A stretch of DNA of 44,000 nt from positions 1,236,001-1,280,000 of the forward strand of contig WPIO01000016.1 of assembly GCA_009760855.2 (NCBI GenBank). Direction: 5' to 3'. Source of the DNA: Cristatella mucedo (lineage: Eukaryota > Bryozoa > Phylactolaemata > Cristatellidae). The translations under genes and the position numbers were made by a program. Below the pieces are notes generated by a model. The model ran no database searches. It was not told the DNA's origin and was given only the letters and a program-made list of their open reading frames with translations. This document shows positions 29,130 to 42,500 of this stretch, piece after piece; position 1 is the first letter of the stretch, and the number at the start of each line of letters is the position of its first letter.

Positions 29130-30400
29130 CGGAATCCATCGCAACCCACCGCAGTCCTCTCTAATTAGGCCAGCAACGACCAGACGTAAGCGTTTCCGAG
29201 CTCAAACCTTTCGCTGATATTATAGTATACGTTCAAATTCATCTGTCCACAAAAATTCATGTTGCTTCGCGCATGCGCACTTAAGCTAATGAGCTTTGAC
29301 GCCGGACGCCTGTACCGCAATCCACAGCAATCCATTCTAGTTCTCGTCAAATCCACCCCAAATCTGCTGCGAACAGCTCCAAAAAGTCTGGAATATCACA
29401 CTACGCTACACGCACAATGTGCCCAGAAAATTTCTCGCGATTCCGCTCTCGCGTTCTCACGAAGTCCACTGAAATAAGATTGCCATGGCCCAGGCCAATA
29501 CCGCAATCCACTGCATTCCACCATTCAACGAAAGAAGTCCTTATCAAAAAGCTCATTTTTTGATTGCATATGACAACACACTCTGCGAAAATTGCATTAC
29601 AAATAAATTTCACTTGCATTGGCCAGGCCGTTCTCATGCAATCCGCTGCAATCGACTGCATTAGCACGGGCCAGTGCGTCAATGTACCGAAACCGATTGA
29701 ACGCGTACCATGGGTGAAAATTATGCGCGTACACAGGTACATGTTACGTGGAATGAGAGTTGCAGTTTATTACAGCCAATCTTGTCAATTCTCCACGAAT
29801 TTTGCAATCGGCCCCTACCATTGCTGTGGATTGGCCTGCATTGATGACAGTTAACGAGCAAAGCATTTTAAAAATGCCACGGTTGTACTTTGGACGCAGC
29901 GGAATTTTATATGTAATGACAATTGAGGCTTCGAGCTGCCAATTTCTCATCGATTTGCCGTGAATTGGGGTATTGACCCGGGTCATTACTGTCGATTGCC
30001 ATTGATTGCTCGCGATTCTACGTGCACAATTGGTTGAAAGGATGTGATTGCACTTTCAGTACACTGCCCTGTTACAGGTAAGATATATTTGATCTAGGCC
30101 CAGTCACTTTCCAGTGATTTGAGATGGATCGTAATGGATTGCCGCATTTTCCCGGGCCGTTTCCGTTTATTGCCATGCATTGCCCAAGATTGAACGGTCA
30201 GAATGGTTTGAAAGTATTGAGGGTGCGCAGTGAGATGTTACGTGGAATGAGAATTGGAGCTTTGTGCAGCCGATTTCTCGTCGATTTGCCACGGATTTCG
30301 GTATTGGTCCCTGCCATTGCTGTCAATTGCCGTGTATTGTTGACAATTAACGTGCAAAGTAGCTCGAAAGTCTTACGATTTCACTTTTAGCACAAAGAAA
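29130..30400. repeat. Degenerate repeat field, units in both orientations
   Basis: GCAATCCA-type words recur in the left half (CCGCAATCCACAGCAATCC, CCGCAATCCACTGCATTCC, GCAATCCGCTGCAATCGACT). Their complements recur in the right half (GTGGATTGGCCTGCATTG, GTCGATTGCCATTGATTG, ATGGATTGCCGCA, GTCAATTGCCGTGTATTG). ATGTTACGTGGAATGAGA appears at about 29740 and 30235. This is an old dispersed or tandem repeat with opposed copies, of unknown class. Open frames here are not credible genes. Confidence 0.6.
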
Positions 30401-30799
30401 TGTGAAATGCGATTACAATCGGCACTTTGTGAGCCAATTAAGTGTCAACTTTCGGAGAGTGTCAACGTGCGGAGCGGCGAGGCGTCGCAGCTCGCGAGCT
30501 CTGTGCTTCTTTCGGGGGTTTCGAAACGGCGCTTTAATTCGCTGTTGCGGTTGCTCGTCGACGAGCCAACCTTCGCGCATGCGCGGGAAAGCAGTCGCCG
30601 CGTGGCCGTCGGAGCAGCATGCCGTTTGGAGTATCGCTGTCTGCCGAGCTCCGGTCGTCACACCCAGCCTCGGAGCCCAGCATTCGTTCTTCGAGCGGCG
30701 GGTGCCGCAAAATTCTATCTCCTGAGCTCACTCGTAGCGTTAGTATTACCGAGAACATCCGTTCATTCGAGCGCCCCCGCCCAGGGATTGGGTGATCGT

Positions 30800-30868
30800 G
30801 CGTCCTATGCAGCAAATGTAAAGTGCCTAGAAAGAGATTGAGTTCTCTGAGGACGCTATAATAAGTGT
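30800..30868 (+). mobile_element. Solo LINE-alpha 3' tail
   Basis: GCAAATGTAAAGTGCCTAGA, then AAGAGATTGAGTTCTCTGAG, GACGCTATAATAAGTG. It is nearly identical to the intact LINE-alpha end but has no body, and it leads into a microsatellite in place of (ATT)n. Confidence 0.75.

Positions 30869-30919
<51 letters not shown>
30869..30919. repeat. Compound (TA)n(TG)n microsatellite
   Basis: A TA run followed by a TG run at the end of a LINE-alpha tail. Confidence 0.95.
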
Positions 30920-30922
<3 letters not shown>

Positions 30923-30967
30923 CATAAGGTATACAGAAAGCTACACTGAAATGAAGCTATAGATTAA

Positions 30968-31300
30968 TCACGCTGACCCACAAGGCCCGCCACGGCTTGG
31001 CTCCTTCGTACCTAGCTGAACTGCTGCACCAGTCTCAGCCTCTTCACATTCTCAGGTCCTGTGTGGACAATAAATTAGCTATTCCATTCCTCAGCTTAAA
31101 GACCGTTGGCGACAGAAGCTTTAGCTGTGCAGGTCCTAGACTGTGGAACTCGCTTCCACTATTCTTACGTACTGTTGGCTACCGAATGCGTACCGAAAGC
31201 CGCTTAGGCTGTGAGTGCGCTATACAAAACTCTCATGCGTAAGACCCACATAGTCTTTGTGGCTTTGTGGAGTTACAGACGGAGATACATTACATTAAAA
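30968..31300 (+). mobile_element. LINE-beta 3' portion with internal deletion
   Basis: The plus strand encodes [53 protein letters not shown], joined directly to [20 protein letters not shown]. The segment between LFLR and VGYR is missing. The end is GTGGAGTTACAGACGGAGAT and ACATTACATT. Confidence 0.87.
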
Positions 31301-31559
31301 AAATCACAAGTATGACCTCAACAAGCTTGACGAATGTAACTAGATCTACCAAAGTTTACCAAGTTGGTATTCAAGTCGCATACGATGAAGAGAACGGTAA
31401 ATTTGATATTTGTAGATACGTTGGTTCTGACTTTACATTCGGGTTAGTCATTGTCTGCACAATCATTTTTTCACATGGAAGTCATCGCAACTTCCGATGC
31501 AGTGTCTAACACATTTGTCATTTGAATTGTATTATTATTATTTTTATTATTGGGTAGCC

Positions 31560-31928
31560 GTTTCCCGACCAGCCGACCTCGGCTCAGACGTGGGCTGCCA
31601 GAAGCGCCCAGAAATTTTAGGCGATGGCCCAGAATCCACGGGAAATAGCTGCGGTATGTAGCGTTTCGAGGCGAGTCTCGCCCGGCAGAGCGCGACTCTC
31701 GGGGAAGCCGAGAAGAGAGGCGATCGAGTCGTCTCGCCCCGCCCCCTACGGGCCCCGAATGCAGCGCCACAGGGACCCGGACGTAGGGCGGAGCTTGACG
31801 TGAAACTGCGGCCGCGGCCGACGCGTTAGGGGCGGGCAGATACGAGTCCGAGCTAGCTGCCTGCTACTTAGGCTGCTGCTGCTGCTGCCTGTCGCTTTTG
31901 GCTAAAGAGCCGGGCAAAGTAAGCGGGC
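31560..31928 (+). promoter_or_regulatory. GC-box promoter region of gene B
   Basis: A GC-rich, CpG-dense 370-bp stretch lies just before the gene B ATG. It holds Sp1-type GC boxes: GGGGCGGG at 31829-31836 about 95 bp upstream, GGGCGG at 31786-31791, and CGCCCCGCCCCC near 31734-31745 on the opposite strand. There is no obvious TATA box. It starts just beyond an (ATT)n tract at 31530-31550. Confidence 0.55.
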
Positions 31929-32195
31929 ATGGGCGCGCGCCCTTGGGCAGTTGGCCTACTCTGGCACCGGGCGGCGATCGCGAGCGGATTGGCGACGACT
32001 CCGTTCGGCAGCGGCAGGCTTCGAAGCGTTAGAGGATGCGTGGCGGCACGACCGAGCTGCGCTGCCGTGCCTGGTATCCGCGGCCTGGCGACTATTATTC
32101 TCAAGAGCCGCTTCGAAGATCCCGAGATCCCCGAATGCAATTTTGCGAAGAAGGTCATGCAGGAGTGGCCGAAGTACGGTGAAAAGCCGGCACTG
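31929..32195 (+). CDS. Gene B exon 1 (start codon, presequence, ligase N-terminus)
   Basis: The ATG has a strong context (GGC ATG G: G at -3, G at +4). It encodes 89 residues: a basic, Ala-rich leader (starting [19 protein letters not shown]), then [20 protein letters not shown] and [19 protein letters not shown], where the 4CL-like core begins. The donor is |GTAAGG in phase 0, the same place as in gene A. Confidence 0.88.
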
Positions 32196-33165
32196 GTAAG
32201 GCCAGCCCGCTCGCTCGTGAACTAAAAGCTGGCTGATCGCTCTGGACTCCCGCCTGCTTGATGCCGTGCATTCTGTACGTAAAAAAAGGTGTGCGACGAC
32301 GGCAGCGGCGGCCCACAAGGCCAGCGTGCGGCTGTTTGTCCGCAGTGCAGACATCTCTCACCAGTAGCCTTTTTTGGAAAGTGGTCAGGTCGCTCGCTGT
32401 TTCGGCCCAGTGGTTTAGATACTTGCCCTTAAAGACCGGGGTCAAGACCAATTTGATTTATTTGCTGGCAGAGGTTGTTGGCTCGAGCCCCGTGGCATAA
32501 GTGAAGCGCCCGATAAGTTCTTTTAGCACGCCATATAAATTGATTATAAAGGAAAAGTTTGACTGTGTAAGTTGACTGCGTCAGGCAGTCTGCTTTGGTG
32601 ATCTGCCTAATTAATCCTCCATTTTCAAACTATTCGTCCATCCTGTGTACTGTGACAGGGTGGAAGTGGGAGAGCTTGGAAGAAAGAGGGCAGATAGAAT
32701 GCAAGGACCGAGGTGTAGAAAAATGGCGCCACATTATGGTCAATCTACTAGCACGATAAGGTGAGCATGCATACTTAACGTATCAATTTAAGATCCATTT
32801 GTGTAGCAGCCTAAGAGAACTTGAATTCTATGTAGGTGCTTCACCTAAGCCCGTAGGGTTCGACCCCACGACCTCGGTTGCCAAAGGCAACGCATCTAAA
32901 CCGCAGAGCCAAACCAGGACACTTGAAGAAAAGGAGCTGGCAGCGATGTAGGTTGGTGGGTAGATTTGAGAGAAGTAAGACAGACCACCTGAACAAGAGT
33001 AAAACCTCGCGACAGGTGGCGCTGTTCGAACTTGCACCTGCTCAAGCTACGGTGTAAACCCTCTGCAAGACACATGTTTCCTCTTTGAGCCTTAACATGC
33101 CACTGCCATGGTGCTTCATGCTGCATGACCGAATGGCCAAATCTATCGATTAATTCACCATTACT

Positions 33166-33208
<43 letters not shown>

Positions 33209-36200
33209 ATATATATGCATATATATATATATATGCGCATGTACAGTATGCATTATGCTTGCATGAATGTATGTACATGTACAGGTACATGCGTAAAGGG
33301 CATATACAGGAGGTAGACACATATCAATGTTTGCTTCTCTTGCTTGTGTGAGAACGCTGACTCAGGTGGCCCCACTCAGGTGCAACGAACCATTACCTGT
33401 CGAGGCATCCAACTAAGCAGCCGTCCAGCTGTCTAGCCGGGACAATGGCTGACAACGGCTGACTGCCTGGCCGCTGAGCAGCAAATCGGTGTACGTGAGG
33501 CATCCGGTCGAGGCATCCGTCTACCTAAGCTGCCTCCAGCTGTCGAGTGCTTCTTTCACCACGGGACACTGTTGGCGTGTGGGACCGAATCTCTGTACCC
33601 ATGTGGGATCCCTCTAAGCCCGGTGGCCATCTACTGTATCCCACGTAGACTGGGATGGGCCGGTGTCTTGCGAATGAGGTGCTCTGTTCGGGAGACAGGA
33701 GACATATCGCTCGATCTTGATCACCAGCCTGACGACAGGTCTGTCCAGAACTGCAGAACTCGAAATGACTACCTGGGTCGAGAAGTGTGATCGCCTTACA
33801 ACATTTCCACGACCCAGTTTTTGGTCAAAGATCCCACTGCTCCATTGCACGGGGAAGTCGTCAGCACATTCGCCTCGTGAAAGAGTAGCGTCTGACAGTA
33901 GCGAGCCGAAAATATTAAGGAGGTATTGGTCTGCAATAACAGCGTTCCAGCTGCTCGAAGCATTCAGCTAGTACTCCACTCCAAATGAATGAGAATAAAT
34001 GGAACTAAGAATAAAGGGCAGTAAGAACTGGCAGGCTTGTCAGCATGCTTGTTACGTGCAAAGGCTTCCCTCAGGTCCTAAGGAACTGCTAAGGCCGAAG
34101 AAGAATTGAGCAAATTTTTGACCGCAGAGCTCGATTGCTTGCTCGTAGCTTGCTGCATGGATTCGCTGGCTGCTGATGAGTAGGGCGTTAGTATCCAGAG
34201 ATCTGAATAGGGGTCAGGAACTAAGGATCGCTGGGCTGGCCAATCAGGATCGGATCACAGAACTTGGACCACCCAGCTTGCTAAGTCCTCGTCCCCATTA
34301 CCAGTGCGGCTGCTCTCCCTTATGTAATGTAGTGTACAATGTAATGTAATGTCTGTAACTCCATAAAGTCATAAAGACCACGTGGGTGTTACGCAGGAGA
34401 GTTTTGTGTAGCGCACTCACAGCCTAAGCAGCTTTCGGTACGCATTCGGTAGCCAACAGACTTCGTCTCACGAAACAAAGAGAAAGTGGAAAGCATAGCT
34501 GAGTCAGGAGAGCAGTTGAGGTAGTGAGTAGCATAGAAGTAGCAGCTCAGGCCGCTGAAAAGGATGAGCCATAGTCGGCAGTGGGAGAGTATGTGTCGTT
34601 GCGTAAGAATTGTGGAAGCGAGTTCCACAGTCTAGGACCTGCAGAGCTAAAGCTTATGTCGCCAACTGTCTTTAAGCTGAGGAATGGAACAGCTAATTTA
34701 TTGTCCACACAGGACCTGAGAACGTGAAGAGGCTGAAACTGGTGCAGCAGTTCAGCTAGGTACGAAGGAGCCAAGCCGTGGTGGGCCTTGTGGGTCAGCG
34801 TAAGAACTTTGCTCTGTATCCGTTGATCAACCAGCAGCCATCCAAGCTTATTCAGCAAAGGAGATATGTGGTCAAACCTCTGGGACTTGAAGACTAACCT
34901 TGCAGCCGTATTCACAGTCAGCTGCAGTGGCCTACTAGCTTTCTTTGGTAGCCTAGCCAAAAGGGAATTACAATAACCAAGCCGAGACAGAACTAATGAG
35001 CTGGTAAACATTTTTTACAAGAAACTGTGGGAGACAGCTCCTAATCTTAGATAGGGATCGGACGTGATGGCTGGCTGTAAAAGCAATCTTCTGAATGAAG
35101 CTTTTAAAATTGAGGCAGCTGTCGAAAACTACACCTTGTGTTCTCAATTTGGAAAGTATGTAAGTGATCGTAGTTTGTGCATCCGAAGGAGCAACGTCAA
35201 AAAAGGTCAAGTCTCTCCGGAAGTGTATCTTCTTTCAACTCGTGTCCTCCAGTTGTCCGACTGTTTAGGCTTCACGAGGCCATTCCTTGGAGTAAATATT
35301 GATTCCAATCGGTCTACCCGATGTTCTTGAATGGGAATCCTGGATGCTACCCAAAATGCCGAGACAGCTTGTGTGGCCTGATGACCTGCGTCACGAACTG
35401 TGAATCGTTCGACGGCAAAGAGCTGCAGAAAGTGGCCAAGGATTTGGCAATGAAGTGGAGCTTTGCATTAGGAACTTCAGGTTCTTACAAGAAAGTCGCT
35501 AACCGCTCGAATTTCTTCTAGTTTTCATTTTTTTTAACCCTGAGGTAAATAAACGTAGTTAATACACAGTACACTGCAACAGGCAATGTTTTAGGCTCTC
35601 ATCGGTGCTGAAAATAACTCAATGATATTTTTTTTTAAATTGGCTTTTGCAGCATCTGAACGTCTAAGCTCGGGGATCGCCTCTAAGTATTTCCCAAATG
35701 TCAGGGACTATTGGATACATTTTTCAGATTATTGTAGCAGACTGAATCCTTGCTAAAAAAGAAGATGAACTCAGGCTTTCATTTGTAAGAGTTGCACTTT
35801 GGTGCATCTTGTTCATGGTAAGGCATCAGTATGCCAGGGGGCCAGCCTTAACCTGTCTCTTCCAGCCCCCCCCCCTTGGTGAGCTTGGCTTGCTGCTGAA
35901 GTGACATGACGGCTGATGTTTGTTTGTATCTACTGTGCTAGGTTTATGTTGCATCGGAGTCTGGATGTGGGGTGTGCATCACCATGTGGATTTCCGACAT
36001 TGCACGTTGCTTAGTCAGGCTTGGTTGTGTGCCAGCGGCCGGTTTGTCTTTGTCTTGCAGATTGAAGCAGGCTCCGGGAGATCTGTGTCTTATGCTCAGA
36101 TCAGCGATCAGGTCAGACGAGTGGCAAGTGGTCTGAGGAAGCTGGGCCTCAAGACGAACGACATCATGTGCATGTGTAGCCACAATACCGTCGAATTTCC

Positions 36201-36478
36201 CGTCGTGTTTCTTGCCGTTATAGCTGTCGGTGGCATCGTCACCCCTGTCAACCCCTTGAGCACTGCAGGTCAGTTGGTGAACAGCTGCCATTCACGAGTA
36301 CATCGAGCAACCATCTTGCTGCCAGCAGCGATCTGTTGCTTGCTCACGGGTGCTCTTTGCGGCTGCTCACCTCTGTGCCACAGCCATCGTCACTTGCAAT
36401 CTCTTTGATATGTAGCTGATGCGGTATCGCTGTTCTCACTGACCTATCTAGCTGCTACTGTCTATGCTGCTACCACCA

Positions 36479-36509
<31 letters not shown>

Positions 36510-39500
36510 GTAGCGTGAGCTGGGGGGGGGGGGTAAGGCCCCGCGGCATCCAGTTTTAATCCAGTTTTACATTGCCTATCGTTGTCTCATCAGCTCTAGT
36601 CTATTTTTACGATTAGCACTAGCAGCGAGGCTGCCCCTACTGCATTTGTGCAATGCCGAGCCTTCAGCCCAGCATTCAGGGCATGCAGGCAGGTGCCATA
36701 TTGCCAGCAACGGCGCCTGCCTGCATGTGTAAACAAGCAGGCAAGGGGTTGAGCATGGCACACATCGGTGGTCTTCGTTGTGTGCCTGTTTGCTCTTCAG
36801 TCATTCAGCAGCGCTCTTTTGTGAAAGTGTCGAGGTCTTCTCTCCTGTGTCTTGCTCTGAGCACCCACTCACAGGTGGCCACCACTTGCACAGTCACTCA
36901 GTTTATTAGGGGGCGGTGGAGGCTTAAGCCAATGTGCCCAACCGCCAAAGTGGGATGCAGCTGAAGGACGGAAGTGACTGAGGGAAGCAGCAAACCTGGA
37001 AGAGTTACTGTAAAGGTCAAGGCCGATGCAACAGCTGTATATAGTGGGAGTAATAATAATAATAATAACAATAATAATATATTGGTATAGCACTCTCAGA
37101 GAACTAAATATATTTCTACACACTTTACATTTACTGCAAAAGAAGCACGATCTAATCAATAGTGGCAGCATGCTCAAGAAATAACAAGAATATCATGGAG
37201 TAGAGTAAAAGACTTTTATAGGTTATCGTTTCCGCTTTCAGTCGGCAATCAAGAATTGCCTGCTCGAGGACTCACAAACGACTTTGGTCGTGAAGTTCGT
37301 GCACCTGACACCTAGACTAAGGGTTCAATTAGTGTTTAATTTTATAATTAGTAGCAGCAGCAGTAGTAGCAGTCGACGTAGTAATAGCAAAGCGATGGGA
37401 TTATTGCCATCATTGTAAATGTCGTGAGCTAGTTCTGCCGGGTATCATGTGTAGCAGCATTTTCCACATGTGACTCAAAGACGGCATTTTCGTCGTGATG
37501 TCGGCCTGACATACTGACCGGCAGTGTGACCTCTTTCTTGGTTGGCAGGAGAGCTGCGAAAAACGCTTATGGCAACAGGTGAAGCTACGATGGTCTACTG
37601 CACAGCCCACACCTTGGCCACCGTACAAGAAGCCATAGCCGGTGTTCCAAATGCTGCCAGATTGAAGGCAAGCATCGAACAGTGAATCTGGTCACCAGCG
37701 GTTTCGTACAATCCCGTTTTTAAACAAAAATGCAGCGTCCTTTGTGGAGCGACGTGCATGCTTGAGCTCTTGCTGAGCGTAGGGTTATAAAGTGGCAAGT
37801 AGCTGCGGTGTCAGTGCTGCTCGCTGTCGCATCTGCAGATTATCGCCTTGGACGGGCGGCCCGAGGACGCCCCTTCGTCGAATGTCATTCCGCTGTCGGC
37901 GCTCCTCGAAGACGACGGCTCGCTGTATGAAGGCCCCGTGATGCCAGCCGACTGCCGCGACTCGATCGCCTGTCTGCCTTTTTCGAGTGGAACGACTGGT
38001 TTGCCGAAAGGTGTCATGCTGACTCACTACTCTTTGACTGCGAACCTGGTGCAGCTGTGGTACGCTTACTTCCGGGCTGTAAAGCAGGCGGCTAGCAGGC
38101 CACCTCGTGGGGCTTTTCTATTTGTCGAGCTGGTTTGGTCCAGCGGTTGAGGTGCTCGCCCAAGGTCTGGCCGAGGTCGTGGGCTAGAGCCCCGAGGCAT
38201 GTGTGAAGCACCTGAATAGAGATTAAGTTCTCTTTGGGGTGCTATGCAAATAAGTTATATTTATATTTACATGTATTCTATCGGTCTCTGTGTCGTCTCG
38301 GGCGGTTTGCTCGGTTGCCTGATTGCCGACTATATAGGATGCATTTATCTTGTAAGTCTTTGTACGCCCACGAAAGGACAGCCGAGCTGACTTGACCGCC
38401 CTCCACGGGGGGGGGGTGGGGATGGGGTGGGAGTGTCGTCGAGGTTAAATTCTTGTGGGCATTAATGGATAATAGGCTTGTAGTTATGGCCTCGAGTAGT
38501 CACGAGGCTGCCGAGGCACTGTCGCATTGAAACTGAGGAGTCAGGAGCCAGATAGCGTGCACACGGATGAACCTGTGCATTTCTATCGTGTCAGTTTGGT
38601 TTTGAGATCGTAAAATTTGATTTACTCTTGGTTAAACTCGGTTTGTGTAGGGCCACTGGCCACTGGTGGCCACCACTTCTGAAAAACGAGACGTGGCTTC
38701 CTTGCTTAACCACTAGCTGATAGCTTTAAAGAAGGAAACAGTGTCTTGCTCCATGGCATGAGTGCACCTGACTTGCTAAACTTCCTTGCAACCTGCCCTG
38801 TCAGCACTGCAGCTGTCAGCACCTCTGAGCCCCCGCTGTTCACGGTTGTCGGTTTATTGCGAGCGCACATCGGTGATGGCCAACCAGACGGTGACAAGTC
38901 TACTTCGTCCGTTGATGTTTCACGTGAGAGTCAGAGAAGGCAGAGAGAAATATGTAGAAGAGATAGAATGGAAGTGTTGGCATCTGCCGATGGACCAGCA
39001 GGAAGTATCAAAATTCGGTTAGAAGAGCCAAGTCATATATTATACATCATGCTGCATCTTGAGGAATCTGGACTAGATTTTGGATAGTTGCTAGCACTCC
39101 TAGTGCTCCGATTTTCGAAAAATGCTCGAATGTGGCACGTCTGAGTCAAAACCGGTGTTTCAATTTAGGGAGTGTGTTGTATTTAGGGCATTTCATGATT
39201 CATAAGGCGTTCTGCTGCCATGCACTCGAGGTTTGCAGTCTTATAATGCCTAAAGGCCATATAACAAATACTGTAAAGTCCTGTATCTCAGACTGGAAGT
39301 TACTTTCAGTTCACCTACGACAGCATGTCAAGTACTCGGTGGCAGAATGTCTTTTAAAATATGGAAATGCAATAAAGAATCAGTTTCGGATCAGCTGAAG
39401 GAGAAGTATAAGGGTATATTCTTTTGTTCTTTGCAAGTTCCAATGTCGCACTTAATTGGTTTGCTTAACTTCCCTGTGAATGTTTTCCTGCCAGCCAGAT

Positions 39501-42500
39501 GCAATCGTTCACCCTCACACAGCATTTGCACTGCTCGTGCGAATAGTTCTTCACAAGAACTTCGCTTGTGCTGAAATTGTTGTGCATTGTAACCTCAACT
39601 TGTTGCCTTGCTTCCCTTCTAGCATATGTAAAGTGCCTAGAAAAAGATTTAATGCTCATGAGGTGCTATACAAGTGTTGTATAATGATTATGACCTTTTG
39701 CTGCGACCCAAGGTCTGGATGGTGTCACATGACCTCATCATTGCAAGATAAGCATCTCCTTTGCATGGTTAAGCCACCGCAACCTTTGCAGAGCCGCATT
39801 GTTTCACAAGCCAGAGCAACAAAAATTCATTTTTTTTTAAGGCAATGTAAACTCATGCAGGACATATTTCTGGTGCTGTGTTGGATGGCATCTTTGTCAT
39901 TCGATGAGCACGTTTCCTCTCCACTGTCAAGTCGAGCTACTTCATATGCCTGTATCGATGCATCAGGTTCGGTGCCCGGCAGCTAAGGAGCAATGCCAAA
40001 ATCAGCGCACGCTCAGACAACAGTACAATCCTTTCACTCGGCTCTCCCTTCGCAACAGTGAACTTGTGTTTTTGTTCCTGCATGCTCTGCGTGCTTATCT
40101 GTGAATGATTCGGTGCTATATAGATGACATACAATTGTAATTATTATCATTATCGTTATTATAATCATCCTTTGAATAATTGACTTAAGCCTCGCTTATC
40201 TGAGCACTTGATTAATGACTCCGACACGGATTTCATTAGCAGTTAGCATGCATGAGCTTGATTGCAATTTTCTGCAGGCGAGAACCCATTCATCCCATAA
40301 AGGTCACGGACACAGTTGCTGGTTTGCTGCCCTTTTTTCATGCCTACGGACTCTTCGCTGTCGTATCCGTTGCTTTGCTCGCTGGGGCCAGTACTGTGGT
40401 ATATCCGAAGTGGGATCCCGTTCTGTTTTTATCGGCAATCAGAGACCACAAGGTAAGAAGAAGACCCCCAAGCATTGCTACGAGAGCAATGAATGCCAGA
40501 GAGCATGTGAATACTAGAGATCTAATCTCATTGGTCAGCCTCAGGTCGCCTTCGGTAATCTCTGCTGCTGATGCTGCAGGGATTGTGTGTGTACATACCG
40601 CCATGTAACTGATTCTTTTTCGTGCAACACCATATACCTGCATCATATAACTGCATCAAGTAAGAAGGTTATAGGCTATCTCAACAACTGGACGCACCCC
40701 ATTTTGAGGTGGAGGCTACTGTTTGGGTCTTTTGCTATGATCAGGACTAATTGAAGCAATACATTGCTAGTGGACTTCTGCATTGCACCATGCAAGCCGC
40801 ATTTCATGTCTATTGTTGCCGCCTGCTGACTTTTCACCCGAAGCAGGCTGAAACCTGCTCGAGCAGTGGTGACCTGGGAGTCTAAAATGGAGCGAATTTG
40901 GGTGCCTCTGACCGCAGTGGCCAGGCTGTGGAGGCGCAGGACGTAGGCCTGTTTCGTCGTGCACCCAGAGAGCTGTGCCCCCTTTGAGAGACAATGGAAT
41001 GGTTTGCTCAGTCATACTTGAAGGCGTACTATTCAATAATTGCTTACATTTTCAAAGCAACATGGAACAAATATGTGATTAAGATCTACAGTATTTTATT
41101 GCCAAATTTTGCTTATCTTACCATATGCTACAGTGTGTGCCCTTCTCTGCATCCGAAATCGTTTGTGAATTGCAAAACCTTGAAGAACCGTGACAGTGAT
41201 GTTGCCAGGGCGAAAATATCTTCGTCTCTCGCTGCTCAATCCCCCTCCGACCTGTCATGATTGGTAGAATGCTACAACACGAAATTGGCTGACATGCTTA
41301 ACGAGTTTGCACTTGTGACTAAGCGCAATGTGCCCCCTTTGGCAGGCTGCAGACCTAGAACTAGCTAGGTCTGCTAAACTCAAACTTGAGAAAGCATACA
41401 AAAGATATGAACTGACTGTTCATCCTCAGGTATACAAAGACTTCTGTAGATCATACCAATCGATTCTAACGAAGGCCAAGTCTTGTTTCCACAAAAATGT
41501 TGTTGAATCACTGATGCACAATTCAAAATGACGATGTCTGCCATCAACCATCTCCTTAACCGCTTCCAGGTTAGCTGCTTACCTAGTGATCCTAGTGGTG
41601 ACCTAGTCGATTGCTTCTCTAGCTTTTTTGTCAGTAAGATAGACAAGATCAGGGAGTCCATCCCTAATATTGCAGCATCCCCTCTGAACTCCTGCCTCTT
41701 AATTACATCAACACAGAAGTCCACTCCTGTCCATCGATTCCGTTCATTACCTCAATGTCTACTTTCAAGAAGGCGACGAGTGACCTTATCCTAAAATGCA
41801 TCTCCCATTCAAAGAAGACTGCTAGTTCTCTAGACTCGATTCCTGCTGTCCTACTTCTATGATGCATTGATCTACTGCTGCCATGCATAACTAACATTAT
41901 AAATATGTCATAAGCCTCAGATCATCCTCCAGCACTTTCCGAAAAGGCTGTAGTCAGGCCACTACTCAAGAAAGCAACACTAGAACGAGAGAACTTGAGC
42001 AACTTCTGCCCAGCCTCCTTTTTACCGTTACTATCAAAGACACCGGTACGAGTCGTGGCAGACCAGGTGAACTCATATGTTGAAACTTCATACCAGCTGT
42101 ACAATGCCTTTCTTAGGAACACAGACTTAGGTAGAGTCTGGCTGCTTGTTTTTCTCGATCTTTCGGAGATACTATCGATTACAAAGTCCTTCTCGAGTGC
42201 CTCCGTCTCACCTGGGCATCACTAGTACTGCACTGCAATATTTCAGGTCCCATCATAGTGAACTCCGAGTATTGATATGAATGGCAAAGATCATCCGAGG
42301 AACCTCTGAAGTATGGGATACTCCAGGGCTCTGCGCTTGGTCCGGTTCTTTTTAGTTTATACTCTCCCTCTTGCCGATGTGATTGCCAAGCATGGTTTTC
42401 AGCATATTATTGAACTTGGATGGCCACATGCAAATTGTGGGTCTTTATAAGTCGGTTATTCATTAAAAGAAAACATAAGTGCTTTCATTGCACTTGTCAA

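Noticed and set aside
30407-30841. 144-codon plus frame before the LINE-alpha tail
   Set aside because: It ends inside a retroelement tail, lies in GC-rich DNA and has no recognisable family.
35321-35521. 66-codon frame as an extra exon of gene B
   Set aside because: Exon 1 joins exon 2 seamlessly in family alignment (KPAL then [11 protein letters not shown]), leaving no place for it.
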